Shown: positions 7,745 to 16,575, counted from the stretch's first letter. The stretch: 64,000 bases of DNA from Hymenobacter glacieicola (GCF_014640315.1 NZ_BMGS01000007.1:62001-126000); one strand, 5' to 3'. Notes: a model not told the origin generated them from the letters alone. Numbers and translations are program-made.

Positions 7745-9210
7745 CGGGCGGGGGTAAGAACGGGGAGAGGGGCTGGCCAGAAGGCGAGGGGGCGCAACGC
7801 CTCACCGGTCCACTCGCCAAATACCGTGAGTGGGTGCCCGCCGCTGAGGGCCCGCAACTGCCAGCCCGTCAGCTCGTCGCAGAGCAGCGGGAGTACCAGG
7901 TCAGTGCCTGACGGCTGGTCCAAGGAAGTAGCTGGAGCGGCGGCTGCGGTAGCCGGTTCGGCAGCGCCTAGGTTGGTGGGTGTGGAGCCCTGAGCTGGGA
8001 AGTGCAGCACCCAGGTTCCGCCAGTGGTTTGGTGTGGCACGGCCCCGGCCAGCAGCACCGGCAGTTCCCGCAGCCAGGGCTGGCGGGCCAGGGCCGTGGC
8101 ATAATCGTCGAGTAGCTGGGCGGGGCCGATGCCGCCGAGCGGGGCCAGCGTGTAGGTGCCGCTGAAGGTTAGCTCGCCCGGCACGGCCCGCAGCGGCAAC
8201 AGGCCTGGGTAAAAGGAGAGGCTGCCGGTATAGCGCCCGGCCGGAATCAGGGGCGTGGTAAAAGCTTGGCCCCCGAAGGAAAACTCCACGGCCAAGGCAA
8301 AACGGCCGGTTTCCTGCCCCTGCAACCAGGTGCGGCGCACCGTCAGCCGCTCTTCTTCGGTCGTTATCTGGCTCAATACAAACCAGGTATCTACTACCCC
8401 TGGCTGGGTGGCTATAACTTCTTCTTTCTTGATGGAAACGCCCAGCTGCTGCACTACTTCCTGGCGGGTAGTGGCGGGGAGCTGCTCCAGGCGCGGCACG
8501 GTGCGCACCAGCAGGTACAGCTCGCCGAGGCGGGCGAGCATGCGCTCGGGCCAGTTGGGCCCCTGGTGGCGCAGGGTCGGCAGCTCCCGGATAGTGGTGG
8601 CCAGCCCCGGTAGCTGGTTGTCGACGAGGCGGGCGACCTGGTTTTCCCAGAAGCTCAGGGGCTGGCTTTCGGTAGCCGCCAACCCCGCCCGTACCAGGTC
8701 CAGCAGCCAGGTTTCCAGCTCCTCGGCGCCGCGCTGCATGCGGGCCAGGCGCTGCGCTTCCCGCTTCTGGCGGGCCAGTTCCGGCTCCGAGGCCGCCCCC
8801 GCAGTAGCCGGTTTGGCCAGTTCCGTTAAGGCAGATAGGTCGGCGTCCGGGGAAGCGCTTTTCGCGTGCTGTTTGCCCGTGGTTTGCTGGCGCTTGGTCA
8901 GCCATTCTGCCAGCCAGGGCGGCGGGGTAGGGCCACTCAGCAGTTGGGGCTGGCGGGCCAGCAGCAGGAGCAGGCCCGCGCCGTGCTTGCAGGGAAACAC
9001 GCGGCTGGGGCAGGAGCATTTGAAAGCCGGCTCCCGCAGGTCGATGCCGGTTTGGTAGGGCGTGCTGCCGCTGCCTTTGCACTCGCCCCAGGCGGCGGTT
9101 TCGGTCTGGCCGAGGTTGCTCCACTTGGCGGGAGCGGCCAGCTCCTGGCCCCGCTTGAGCGTGCCGGGGTCGGTGATAAGGGCGCGGGCCTGTGCTTCGG
9201 TCCAGGTCAA
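7741..9210 (-). CDS. SWIM zinc finger protein
   Basis: 489 residues with a SWIM zinc finger at 65-76 (C65, C67, C74, H76; pattern CxC-x6-CxH). SWIM fingers bind DNA or proteins. The remainder has a charged helical stretch near residues 130-160 and then a long region without recognised motifs. The only in-frame start before an upstream TAA is a TTG at 9210. It heads the SWIM-DUF5691-MoxR-membrane-DUF5682 operon and couples to DUF5691 by a 4-bp overlap. In this gene set the SWIM protein is the likely nucleic-acid or target-sensing part, but this is inference from the domain only. Confidence 0.88.
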   Translation of the reverse strand: MTWTEAQARALITDPGTLKRGQELAAPAKWSNLGQTETAAWGECKGSGSTPYQTGIDLREPAFKCSCPSRVFPCKHGAGLLLLLARQPQLLSGPTPPPWLAEWLTKRQQTTGKQHAKSASPDADLSALTELAKPATAGAASEPELARQKREAQRLARMQRGAEELETWLLDLVRAGLAATESQPLSFWENQVARLVDNQLPGLATTIRELPTLRHQGPNWPERMLARLGELYLLVRTVPRLEQLPATTRQEVVQQLGVSIKKEEVIATQPGVVDTWFVLSQITTEEERLTVRRTWLQGQETGRFALAVEFSFGGQAFTTPLIPAGRYTGSLSFYPGLLPLRAVPGELTFSGTYTLAPLGGIGPAQLLDDYATALARQPWLRELPVLLAGAVPHQTTGGTWVLHFPAQGSTPTNLGAAEPATAAAAPATSLDQPSGTDLVLPLLCDELTGWQLRALSGGHPLTVFGEWTGEALRPLAFWPAPLPVLTPAR

Positions 9211-9268
9211 GTGGTAGCAAGGTTATGCCCGCGGGGCGGCGGGCAGGATACCGTGGCAAAGTAGCAGG

Positions 9269-9619
9269 TCAGAGGGGAAATTCCGCGCCGCAGCGGGGGC
9301 ATTTGTGCAGGGCCGTACCGGCGTAGAACACGCGTTTCCACCACGCCGGGCGCGGAACGGCCATTGGCTCCGGGGCGCCGCAGCGGGGGCAGCGCGGCGC
9401 GGGCGGGGTAGCGCGCTGCCGCTCAAAAGCTTCCACCGTTGCTTGCGCCGCCGAGGCATCGGCCTGCTCAATCAGCAGCTGGTAGTACATGCCCTCACCG
9501 AAAGGAAATGTGGGCGGGCCGCAGGTTTTTACCAGGGCGTCAATGTCGGCCTGGCGCAGCTGCTGGTAAAGCGCCACGGCCTCGGCATACGTCAGGTACT
9601 GAGCAGCGGGCGTGAGCAA
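9269..9619 (-). CDS. DUF2007-like protein with C-terminal zinc ribbon
   Basis: About 116 residues. The N-terminal half (YLTYAEAVALYQQLRQADID and following, with GMYYQLLIEQADASAAQ) resembles the DUF2007 putative signal-transducing domain. The C-terminal half has two CPRCGA motifs that would form a zinc ribbon. The frame is open up to 9754, but the extra N-terminal residues are encoded by a palindromic repeat element, so I place the start at the in-frame TTG at 9619, just outside that element. The gene lies 58 bp upstream of the SWIM gene on the same strand and may be co-transcribed with the cassette. The start is uncertain because no ATG is available. Confidence 0.7.
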   Translation of the reverse strand: MLTPAAQYLTYAEAVALYQQLRQADIDALVKTCGPPTFPFGEGMYYQLLIEQADASAAQATVEAFERQRATPPAPRCPRCGAPEPMAVPRPAWWKRVFYAGTALHKCPRCGAEFPL

Positions 9620-9628
9620 CGGAAGCGG

Positions 9629-9951
9629 GGAGGTAGTGATGTAACGACTCCGTGAGGTAGAGCGAGTTTGAGATTTGCTAAAAATCTCGTTTCCGTTCTG
9701 CTTGATCTGGCGTCCGCTTGTTTGACTGCTGTTTAGCCACAAAAAGAACGTCATTCCGAGTGAAGCGAGGAATCTGGCGTGCTGACGTTACAATGCTATG
9801 CAGACATCAGCACGCCAGATTCCTCGCTCCGCTCGGGATGACGTTCTTATTCGACAACTGTCCACACTCTCCAGTGAGTTTGCTGTTTTGATTGCACAAG
9901 ACCGCACCAGCCGAACCTCAAACTCACTAGGTCGCTAAATCACTACCTCAC
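9629..9951. repeat. Composite palindromic element (outer arms plus REP-like core)
   Basis: Outer inverted arms at 9629-9674 and 9916-9951 share GAGGTAGTGAT, a CGAC core and GAGTTTGAG. Inside them is a 45-bp near-perfect inverted repeat (9743-9787 and 9804-9848) with the core GTCATnCCGAG...GAGGAATCTGGCGTGCTGA. The element fills the gap between the DUF2007 gene and the coiled-coil protein gene, and its right arm supplies the TGA stop of the latter (9948-9950). Confidence 0.8.
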
Positions 9952-10532
9952 CGTTTGCGCCGGGTGGGGGCGGTGGTCAGGCGGTTGCGCAGCCGCAGCA
10001 CGTACCAGAGCAGGCCAGCGCAGAGCACGGCCAGACCGGCGGCCAGCAGCTCCCGGCTGGTGCGGGCCTGGGTGGCCTCGTCGGCGGTGGCTTGCAGGTC
10101 CAGGAGCTTCTTTTCGCGCTGCTTGTCGCGCAGCTGCAGGTTCTGAATCTGGTTTTCCAGGTCGTAAAAGCGTTGGCGGGTGCTGCTCTGGTCGGTTTGG
10201 GCCACCGTAATCTGCTGGCGGGCCTGCTGGTTTTCGGCTACCACGGCGGCGGTGCGGCGCAGGGTTGCGGCCTGCACGGCCCGCACAATTTCGGTGTCCT
10301 TGCGGATAATGCCCTTCAGCGCCTCCGCCACCTCTTCCAAGTCCTTTTTGCTGCGCTTGTTGCCGAACAGGCTGTTGCGCTGGGCATTGGCCTCCTCGTA
10401 CTGGCGCACCAGGGTTTCGCGCTCCTGAATCAGGCGGGGCAGCGGGTCGTTGGCCGGAGCGGCAGGAGGCGTTTGGGCGAGGGCGCCAGCGCAGGTAAGG
10501 GCAAAGAGAAAGGGTAGGAGGCGTTTCGTCAT
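9948..10532 (-). CDS. Coiled-coil protein with signal peptide and C-terminal membrane segment
   Basis: 194 residues, family not recognised. A signal peptide (MTKRLLPFLFALTCAGALAQ) is followed by a Pro/Ala linker, a long predicted coiled coil (about residues 30-155, rich in Gln, Glu, Arg and Lys) and one hydrophobic segment near 165-185 with a basic tail. It would sit in the periplasm or outer face, tied to a membrane at the C-terminus. I chose the ATG at 10532 because it gives a clean signal peptide; 28 upstream in-frame codons carry no such signal. The downstream element begins at the stop codon. Confidence 0.75.
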   Translation of the reverse strand: MTKRLLPFLFALTCAGALAQTPPAAPANDPLPRLIQERETLVRQYEEANAQRNSLFGNKRSKKDLEEVAEALKGIIRKDTEIVRAVQAATLRRTAAVVAENQQARQQITVAQTDQSSTRQRFYDLENQIQNLQLRDKQREKKLLDLQATADEATQARTSRELLAAGLAVLCAGLLWYVLRLRNRLTTAPTRRKR

Positions 10533-10660
10533 AGGGCAAAGTAACGGGGAAGCCGGCCCCGTAGTTTGCCCCAGGGTGCTTTTAAACCTCAACTGGTAAC
10601 GGGGCCCCCGGTCCAAGTCCTACTGCATCGGGGGCGGCCAGCAGTATCGATATGCGCAGC

Positions 10661-12961
10661 TTAGCCGCCCAGCGCCGGTACCGGCTGACGGATTTCCTTG
10701 GGCCGGTGCCGGTAGAAGGCCAGAATCAGGATGGGCAGCAAGGTCAGCTCGGCCACTACCCCAAACAGCAGGGTCAGGCCGATGAGCAGGCCCACGTAAA
10801 ACGTCCCGTCGAAGGAGGAGAAAATCAGGGTCGAGAAGCCGCCCACCAGAATCAGGGACGTGACGATAACCGCTTTGCCGGCCATCAGGTAGGTTTTGCG
10901 CACGGCCCGGAACAGGCTGGGCTCCTCCAGCAGCACCAGCTTGAGCTTGCTGATGAAGTGGATGGTGTCATCGACGGCAATGCCGAAGGCAATGGTGAAG
11001 ATGATGCTGGTGCTCACCTTCATGCTTACGCCGGCCGCGCCCATTACGCCCGCCACAATCAGGATGGGCACCAGGTTGGGCACCAGCACCACCAGGGTCA
11101 TGCGCAGGGAGCGGAACAGCAGCAGGACAATGAGCGTGACCATTACAATGTCGATGCTCATGCCCGTAATCATGTTGAGCGTGAGGTTTTCGTTGTTTTT
11201 GTCGATGAGGTTGGCCGAGCCCGTGAGGCGGGTGCGCAGCACGGTGCTGTCGATGGAGGCACGCAGGTAGCGGCGCAAATCGGCGTTCAGCTTATCGGCC
11301 CGGATGGAGCCCACGTCGGGCATGCGGCCCGTGAGGCGCCCCTCGGAGCCATCCGGCAAGGCCAGGGCCCGGAACTCCGGCTTCTTGCGAAACAGCTTCA
11401 CCTTGCGCGTCAGGCGCTGGAGCTCGGCCTCGGAATCGGGGAGGCGGTACTCTGCGAGCAGGCCGCCGTTCAGGGCTTTGCGCACTGATTTGATGAGGGT
11501 AACCGGCGAGGCCACGAAGTTCAGCCCGTAGGTGGTGTGCAGGTAGCCTTCAATTTTCTCGGTCTGGCGCAGCACTGCCAGGTCGTAAATGCTACGGCCG
11601 GGCGCGGGTTTCAAGTCCAGCTCGAACGGGCGCACGCCAGCAAACTGCCGCTCGAAAAACTTAAAATCCAGCTTCACCGGGTCGTTTTTCGATAAGTCAT
11701 CGAGCAGGGCGGAGTTGATGCGGATGCGCGAGGCCGAGGCCACCGACAAGACCAGCACCAGGGCGCTGATGGCCACCACCCAGTGCCGCCGGACCAGCAC
11801 CACGCGGAACATGCGGCCCAGCACACCGTCCCAGCTGTGGCCTTCGGCGCGGGGCACCCGCAGCTGGGGCTTGCCCAGCAGCACCAGCATGGCCGGCAGC
11901 AGGGTAAAGCTCAGGGCAAAGGTGAGCAGCACGGCAATGCCCGTAAACAGTCCGAAGTTGTAAATCGGCCGGATGGTGCTGGTCATCAGGGTAAAGAAGC
12001 CGATGCTGGTGGTCAGGGCCGACAGGCCCGAGCCAAAGCCCGACTCCTTCAGGGCAATGCGCAAGGAATCCTTCTTGCTGGCCCCGTAGCCCAGCTCCGT
12101 AACGTAGCGCGTGATGATGTGAATGGTATCGGACATGCCCACCACGAATAGCATCACCGGCAGCAGGGCCGTCATCAGGTCAATGCTGATTCCGCAGGCC
12201 GACATCAGCCCCAGACCCCACACAATGGCCCCCAGCACCACCACCAGCGGCAGCACCACGCCCCACCAGGTCCGGAACGTCAGCCACAAGAGCCCCGTCA
12301 CCAGCACCACCGACAGGCTCATAAACACCATCAGCTCCACCTGCAGCCGGTCCACGAACACCGACTGGGCCACCATTTTACCGGCCAGGTGGTACTGGTT
12401 TTCGGCAAAGCCCTGGCGCTGCAACTCCGCGCGCACGGCCGTTAGCAGGGAGTCGCCGGGCGGCTTGCTCAGGTTGGGCGAGGTCTGGAAGAGGATAGTG
12501 GCCGCCCGAGCATCCTGCGAAATCAGGTTGCCCACCAGCCCCGGCGTGCGGTACACCAAGGCCGAATCCTGGGCGCGGCGGCTGGGGTCCTGGGGGTGGA
12601 GGTAGGGCACGTTGAACACGCCCAGGCCCTCCACGACTGGGTTCACGGCGTTGGTCGGCGAGGATACCTGCGTGACGTGCCGCCGCTGCTGAATAAAGCG
12701 CGTGAGGGAGTCAACCTTGGTCAGGAAGCGCGGCTCAAACACGGTTTGGCCGGCCGGAGCTTCCAGGCCCAGCAGCACGTAGTCGTTGTCGTTGCCGAAG
12801 CGGCCGGAGTACTGCATATAGTAGTCCAGGTCCGGGTCGCCGGCGGGGTAGAAGTCGTTGAAATTATAGTTAAAGCGCAGCTGGGCCACGAAAAGCACGG
12901 CCAGGGCCGTGAGCAGCCCCAGGGCCAGCAGGGTAAGATGAGCGAGTTTGCGAAGCGGCAT
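10661..12961 (-). CDS. RND superfamily exporter (MMPL type)
   Basis: 766-residue inner-membrane transporter of the RND/MMPL kind. It has an N-terminal membrane segment, a large periplasmic loop (about 35-210), a block of five or six membrane segments, a second loop and a second membrane block. The two repeats carry the acidic motifs GMSDTIHI (near residue 275) and GIAVDDTIHF (near 657), where the Asp residues are expected to carry protons. Single-gene exporters of this type move lipids, hopanoids or other hydrophobic compounds; the substrate cannot be read here. No adaptor or TolC gene is adjacent. The start is ATG at 12961. Confidence 0.92.
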   Translation of the reverse strand: MPLRKLAHLTLLALGLLTALAVLFVAQLRFNYNFNDFYPAGDPDLDYYMQYSGRFGNDNDYVLLGLEAPAGQTVFEPRFLTKVDSLTRFIQQRRHVTQVSSPTNAVNPVVEGLGVFNVPYLHPQDPSRRAQDSALVYRTPGLVGNLISQDARAATILFQTSPNLSKPPGDSLLTAVRAELQRQGFAENQYHLAGKMVAQSVFVDRLQVELMVFMSLSVVLVTGLLWLTFRTWWGVVLPLVVVLGAIVWGLGLMSACGISIDLMTALLPVMLFVVGMSDTIHIITRYVTELGYGASKKDSLRIALKESGFGSGLSALTTSIGFFTLMTSTIRPIYNFGLFTGIAVLLTFALSFTLLPAMLVLLGKPQLRVPRAEGHSWDGVLGRMFRVVLVRRHWVVAISALVLVLSVASASRIRINSALLDDLSKNDPVKLDFKFFERQFAGVRPFELDLKPAPGRSIYDLAVLRQTEKIEGYLHTTYGLNFVASPVTLIKSVRKALNGGLLAEYRLPDSEAELQRLTRKVKLFRKKPEFRALALPDGSEGRLTGRMPDVGSIRADKLNADLRRYLRASIDSTVLRTRLTGSANLIDKNNENLTLNMITGMSIDIVMVTLIVLLLFRSLRMTLVVLVPNLVPILIVAGVMGAAGVSMKVSTSIIFTIAFGIAVDDTIHFISKLKLVLLEEPSLFRAVRKTYLMAGKAVIVTSLILVGGFSTLIFSSFDGTFYVGLLIGLTLLFGVVAELTLLPILILAFYRHRPKEIRQPVPALGG

Positions 12962-13115
12962 AAGAGGTAGCGCAACAGTGAAAACCGGCCGGAGCCGGGC
13001 CCCGCTGCGGCGCCGTATGGGCGGCGGAGGGTTGGGGAGCTACGGAGGGGTAGCCCCCAGAAGGCGGCGCGAAACTAGCGCCGGTTGCCGGAAAGGTGAT
13101 GAGTTGGGCGGCGCC

Positions 13116-13151
13116 GTGTACTTTATTTGTGTACTTTATTTGTGTACTTTA
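13116..13151 (+). repeat. 13-bp tandem repeat in promoter region
   Basis: Two full copies and one 10-base partial copy of GTGTACTTTATTT lie in the intergenic region about 95 bp upstream of a small secreted-protein gene. Each copy contains TACTTTAT, close to the Bacteroidota -7 box TAnnTTTG. It may be a promoter array or a slippage-prone repeat. Confidence 0.7.
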
Positions 13152-13244
13152 GAAGCGGCCCTACCCATCTGGCAGACTGTCCAGCGGACTAGGGAGGCCA
13201 ACCGCTATTTTCCCGCTTTTGTTTCCCTCTCAACTTCCCCTAGT

Positions 13245-13448
13245 ATGAAAAACACCCTGCTCGCCCTGGCCTTGTTTGCTTTCGTTGGTACCGCTGCTGC
13301 CCACGAAGGCAAAGACGGGAAAAAAGGCAAGAAAGAAACCTGCTCGAAAGCCACCGCCGGCACCCCGTCCTGCTGCATGAAGAAAGGTGCCAAAACCGCC
13401 GCCGTTACTTCCGCTCCGGCCGCCGCGCCCGCCGTGAAGTCCCTGTAA
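13245..13448 (+). CDS. Small secreted Lys/Ala-rich protein with cysteines
   Basis: 67 residues. A clear signal peptide (MKNTLLALALFAFVGTAAA) precedes a mature part HEGKDGKKGKKETCSK... with three cysteines (one single, one CC pair) and an Ala/Pro-rich tail. No family is recognised. The His, Cys and Lys content could fit metal binding, but that is a guess. The gene has its own promoter region with tandem repeats and a strong terminator directly after it, so it is a single-gene unit. Upstream in-frame codons were left out because they contain no signal sequence. Confidence 0.75.
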   Translation: MKNTLLALALFAFVGTAAAHEGKDGKKGKKETCSKATAGTPSCCMKKGAKTAAVTSAPAAAPAVKSL

Positions 13449-13465
13449 ACAGCACGTTATTGCGC

Positions 13466-13497
13466 AAAAAGCCACTTTACTTAAAGTGGCTTTTTTT
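13466..13497 (+). terminator. Rho-independent terminator
   Basis: GCCACTTT stem with ACTT loop, flanked by five A on the left and seven T on the right, 18 bp after the stop of the small secreted protein gene. Confidence 0.9.
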
Positions 13498-13528
13498 GTG
13501 CCAGTCTATCCTATCTTACTACCTCTCT

Positions 13529-14698
13529 ATGCGTCGAATAAGTATACTGGTTGGAATATGCAGCGGGCTGTGGACCGGTAGCGGCCAGGCTCAGAGCTAC
13601 GACCAGCAGTTGCAGCGGGCATCTGCCAAAATGGGCCAGCGGGACTACTGCGGGGCCGTGCGGGAGTTTCAAGCCGCCTTCGCCGATAGCACCAAAGCCG
13701 GTCCGTTCGATGTATTCGCGGGCACCATAGCGGCGGCCAACTGCCCGGCCCAACGCACCCAGGCCCTGCGGTGGCTGCTCCGCATTCCCCGTTTTGCCGA
13801 GCTGCCCGTCACCGCGCAAGATGTGCGCAACATTGCCCAGGAAGCCGGCTTACGCAGTTTATATGATACCCCACAGTGGACTTATTTTCTGGCCCAGATG
13901 CAGGCGCATGCCCAGCGGCGCGAAACGGCGGCCCGGCAGGCGGCCCAGCAGTGGCTGACGAACACGCAGCAAAATGCCCTGCCAACGCCTGTTCGCCGGA
14001 AGCGGTACGCGGCGGCCCCGCCCGGTTTTGCCCGCTACGTTACGCCGGCCGACACTGTGCAGGCTCCGTACCTGATATACGTGCCGCCGAGCTACGACCC
14101 CTCCACGGCCGCGCCCCTGCTGGTGTACTTGCACGGCGGCGTTGCCAGTGCCACGCAGTTCCGCATTAATGACCCAGGGGTAGCCCAGGAGCCAATCTTC
14201 CGCGCGGCCGAGCAACAGCGGGCCATTGTGCTTTACCCGTATGGTCGTAAGTCGTTCGGATGGTTGGAGCACCAGGCAGCGCTGGCGGCGGTGCGCCGGA
14301 TGGTGGCTGAGGTTCAGACGCGCTACCATGTAGATGCCCGGCGCATTTATCTGGGCGGAATGTCGAACGGCGGAACGGCGGCCTTTTGGTATGCGTGCCA
14401 GCAGCCCCAGGGCTTTGCCGGTTTCTACGCCATATCGGCCATGCCCGTGAGCAGCCTGGGGCCTCTGCGCTTCCAAACCCTAGCTGGCGGTGCGCCTCTG
14501 TATTCTCTTAATGCTGAAGATGATGAAGTATTTCCCTACAAAGAGGTAGCCGCCATTCATCAGCAGCACGGCGCCAAAGCGCCGCAGTGGCATTTCGCGT
14601 CCCGGCCCACCGGCGGCCACGGCTTCCTGTATGGGCCCGACGGCCTGACTGCTTTGCAGGAGTTGCTGGCTCAGCTGATGGGTAAACCCAAAAGGTAA
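13529..14698 (+). CDS. Secreted alpha/beta-hydrolase (esterase/depolymerase type)
   Basis: 389 residues with a signal peptide ending at GQAQ. Residues about 20-170 are a helical region. The catalytic domain follows: oxyanion motif YLHGG, nucleophile elbow GGMSNGG (Ser), acid in NAEDDEVFP and the histidine in GGHGF. This is the organisation of the esterase D / PHB-depolymerase-like group of alpha/beta-hydrolases. The product probably hydrolyses an ester in the periplasm or outside the cell; the substrate is unknown. I chose ATG 13529 because 23 upstream codons would include the preceding terminator. Confidence 0.88.
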   Translation: MRRISILVGICSGLWTGSGQAQSYDQQLQRASAKMGQRDYCGAVREFQAAFADSTKAGPFDVFAGTIAAANCPAQRTQALRWLLRIPRFAELPVTAQDVRNIAQEAGLRSLYDTPQWTYFLAQMQAHAQRRETAARQAAQQWLTNTQQNALPTPVRRKRYAAAPPGFARYVTPADTVQAPYLIYVPPSYDPSTAAPLLVYLHGGVASATQFRINDPGVAQEPIFRAAEQQRAIVLYPYGRKSFGWLEHQAALAAVRRMVAEVQTRYHVDARRIYLGGMSNGGTAAFWYACQQPQGFAGFYAISAMPVSSLGPLRFQTLAGGAPLYSLNAEDDEVFPYKEVAAIHQQHGAKAPQWHFASRPTGGHGFLYGPDGLTALQELLAQLMGKPKR

Positions 14699-15000
14699 AG
14701 CGACGATTATTCTCACACGAGTAGCTCAGCTTGCTTTGGGAAACAGAGGTTTTCATTGAAATCATTACTCGCACAATGTGCCCATAGAAACTTGCTTTCA
14801 GCTTGCGCCACTAACTTATCAGGAGCAAATAATCAGTAGGTAGGATGGGCACTAGTGAATAGCAACTCGGCAGTTTTGTAATTTTTGAACGCAAACGCCC
14901 GGCCAAAAATGCGGTTAGCCACGGTGCCCATTCTGATGCAACTTTGGCTGCTGGCGGCAACTCCTGCTGCTGTACGCATCACCCTAGCCAAACTAGCCCT
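14699..15000. other. Intergenic stretch, no gene seen
   Basis: No convincing coding frame or RNA is seen. Near 14877-14890 the T-rich string TTTTGTAATTTTTGAA resembles a Bacteroidota promoter, but the -7 match is imperfect. It could serve the downstream lipoprotein gene. Confidence 0.5.
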
Positions 15001-15369
15001 ATGAAACTAGTATTTCCTTACCTGCTCATCGGAGTGCTGTGCCTTGGTGGTAGCAGCTGCAAGAAAGACGATGAAACGACCCAGGCGGCCTGCACAGCAA
15101 CGTCCGACGTGCTGATGCGGGCCAATAACTGGAAGGGGCGCGTGGTGTTCGATTCGGCCCTGAATACCTACGTAGTCAGCTACTTTGTGCCGGGCTCCAT
15201 TGATTCCGTCTACGATGGGGTAGTGTGTTCCTTGCCGGCTGAGCTGCGGCAGGAGGGGCAGCTGGTAACGTTCAGCGGCCAGTACCGCGCCTATACCGGC
15301 CCGGTTAAACCGCAGTTTGGCGGGCAGCAGTATTACTACCTTGAGCTAACCAACGTAACGGCCCGCTAG
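15001..15369 (+). CDS. Putative lipoprotein
   Basis: 122 residues. The N-terminus [20 protein letters not shown] has the features of a lipoprotein signal peptide, with Cys followed by KKDDE. The mature domain is small, beta-rich by its alternating pattern and contains three further Tyr-rich strands near the C-terminus. No family is recognised. It is probably anchored to the outer membrane or on the surface. The gene stands alone between the esterase gene and thyA. Confidence 0.75.
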   Translation: MKLVFPYLLIGVLCLGGSSCKKDDETTQAACTATSDVLMRANNWKGRVVFDSALNTYVVSYFVPGSIDSVYDGVVCSLPAELRQEGQLVTFSGQYRAYTGPVKPQFGGQQYYYLELTNVTAR

Positions 15370-15425
15370 GCCCCGCCCCGCGCAGAAATTCGCGGGCCGG
15401 GTGCAAGCTGCTAGGCGGGTTTCTG

Positions 15426-15433
15426 TACTTTTG
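15426..15433 (+). promoter_or_regulatory. Bacteroidota -7 box for thyA
   Basis: TACTTTTG matches TAnnTTTG exactly and lies 28 bp before the thyA start. No good -33 TTG element is seen, so confidence is moderate. Confidence 0.5.
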
Positions 15434-15460
15434 GTGGCTTCCTCGCCACCTTTCCTTTCT

Positions 15461-16255
15461 ATGCACCAGTACCACACCCTGCTCCAACACATCCTTGACC
15501 ACGGCACCCGCAAAACCGACCGCACCGGCACCGGTACGCTCTCGGTGTTTGGCTACCAGATGCGCTTCAACCTGCAGGAAGGCTTTCCGCTGGTGACCAC
15601 CAAAAAGGTGCACCTGAAAAGCATCATATACGAGCTGCTCTGGTTTCTGCGCGGCGACACGAACATTGCCTACCTCAAGGAGCACGGCGTGAGCATCTGG
15701 GATGAGTGGGCCGATGAAAACGGTGAACTGGGCCCCGTGTATGGCAAGCAGTGGCGGGCCTGGACCGGCCCCGACGGCCAGACCATCGACCAGATCAGTG
15801 ACATCGTGCGCCAGCTGCGCCAGTCGCCCGATTCGCGCCGCATCGTACTATCCGCCTGGAACGTGGCCGATTTGCCCCAGATGAAGCTGCAGCCCTGCCA
15901 CGCCCTGGTGCAGTTCTACGTTGCCGATAACCGGCTCAGCTGCCAGCTCTACCAGCGCTCGGCCGATGTGTTTCTGGGCGTGCCCTTCAACATTGCTTCC
16001 TACGCCCTGCTTACTCTCATGATGGCCCAGGTAGTGGGCCTGGAGCCCGGCGAATTTGTTTGGACCGGCGGCGACACCCACCTCTACAGTAACCACCTGG
16101 AGCAGGCCCGCCTGCAACTAACCCGCGAACCGCGCCCACTGCCCCAAATGCATCTGAACCCCGCCGTGCAGGACATCTTCGGCTTCCAGTTCGAGGACTT
16201 CAAGCTGGAAAACTACGACCCCTGGCCCGCCATCAAGGCCCCGGTGGCGGTGTAG
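15461..16255 (+). CDS. thyA: Thymidylate synthase
   Basis: 264 residues, the length of the E. coli enzyme. It converts dUMP and methylene-tetrahydrofolate to dTMP and dihydrofolate. The catalytic cysteine is in [12 protein letters not shown] at residue 146, as in E. coli. Other signature stretches are [12 protein letters not shown] (folate/phosphate region), [10 protein letters not shown] (phosphate-binding Arg pair), [13 protein letters not shown] and [11 protein letters not shown] chose ATG 15461, which aligns with the family N-terminus; 20 upstream codons are in the leader. No folA gene follows, which is unusual because dihydrofolate reductase often does. Confidence 0.98.
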   Translation: MHQYHTLLQHILDHGTRKTDRTGTGTLSVFGYQMRFNLQEGFPLVTTKKVHLKSIIYELLWFLRGDTNIAYLKEHGVSIWDEWADENGELGPVYGKQWRAWTGPDGQTIDQISDIVRQLRQSPDSRRIVLSAWNVADLPQMKLQPCHALVQFYVADNRLSCQLYQRSADVFLGVPFNIASYALLTLMMAQVVGLEPGEFVWTGGDTHLYSNHLEQARLQLTREPRPLPQMHLNPAVQDIFGFQFEDFKLENYDPWPAIKAPVAV

Positions 16256-16277
16256 CAGCAGCTAATCAATTCAAAAA

Positions 16278-16575
16278 ATGCTGGAGTTTATTGCTGAAGT
16301 TGTCGTCGGATCGGTTTTCGATGCTCTTTTTAGCGGCAAGGTCAGCTGATAAAATACCCGTTTCTGTTTGTTCTGTCGTCCTACCTGCTACTGCGGGGCT
16401 AGTTGCACGTACGCCCCCGCTCCGCCGGAGCACGAGAGCTGTACTAGCAAGGCAAGCAGGTGGCCGTGCATGTTATGCAGTACGTGCTATCCGTGGTCGT
16501 GGCGCTGCCGCTAGCTGTGCTGTTTGGCATGGGGCTTTGGCACGCTGGACAGGAAGTATTAAAATTATTGCGTTA
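16278..16575 (+). pseudogene. Decayed gene for a small membrane protein
   Basis: An ATG 22 bp after thyA opens MLEFIAEVVVGSVFDALFSG and stops after 23 codons. Another frame from about 16448 gives VMQYVLSVVVALPLAVLFGM followed by a short tail ending at 16573-16575. Small membrane proteins of Cytophagales often start with a similar MLEF..AE helix, so the two parts look like one gene broken by at least two frame changes and a stop (inference). No intact frame covers the region. Confidence 0.4.

Noticed and set aside
7901..9259. 452-codon frame overlapping the SWIM gene on the same strand
   Set aside because: Pro/Gly/Arg-rich shadow frame; the SWIM frame has the zinc-finger motif and coupled stop.
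9620..9754. N-terminal extension of the DUF2007 gene
   Set aside because: These codons lie in a palindromic repeat element and encode no plausible domain or signal.
13116..13151. Tandem repeat as a CRISPR array
   Set aside because: Units are adjacent with no spacers and only 13 bp long; no cas genes are present.
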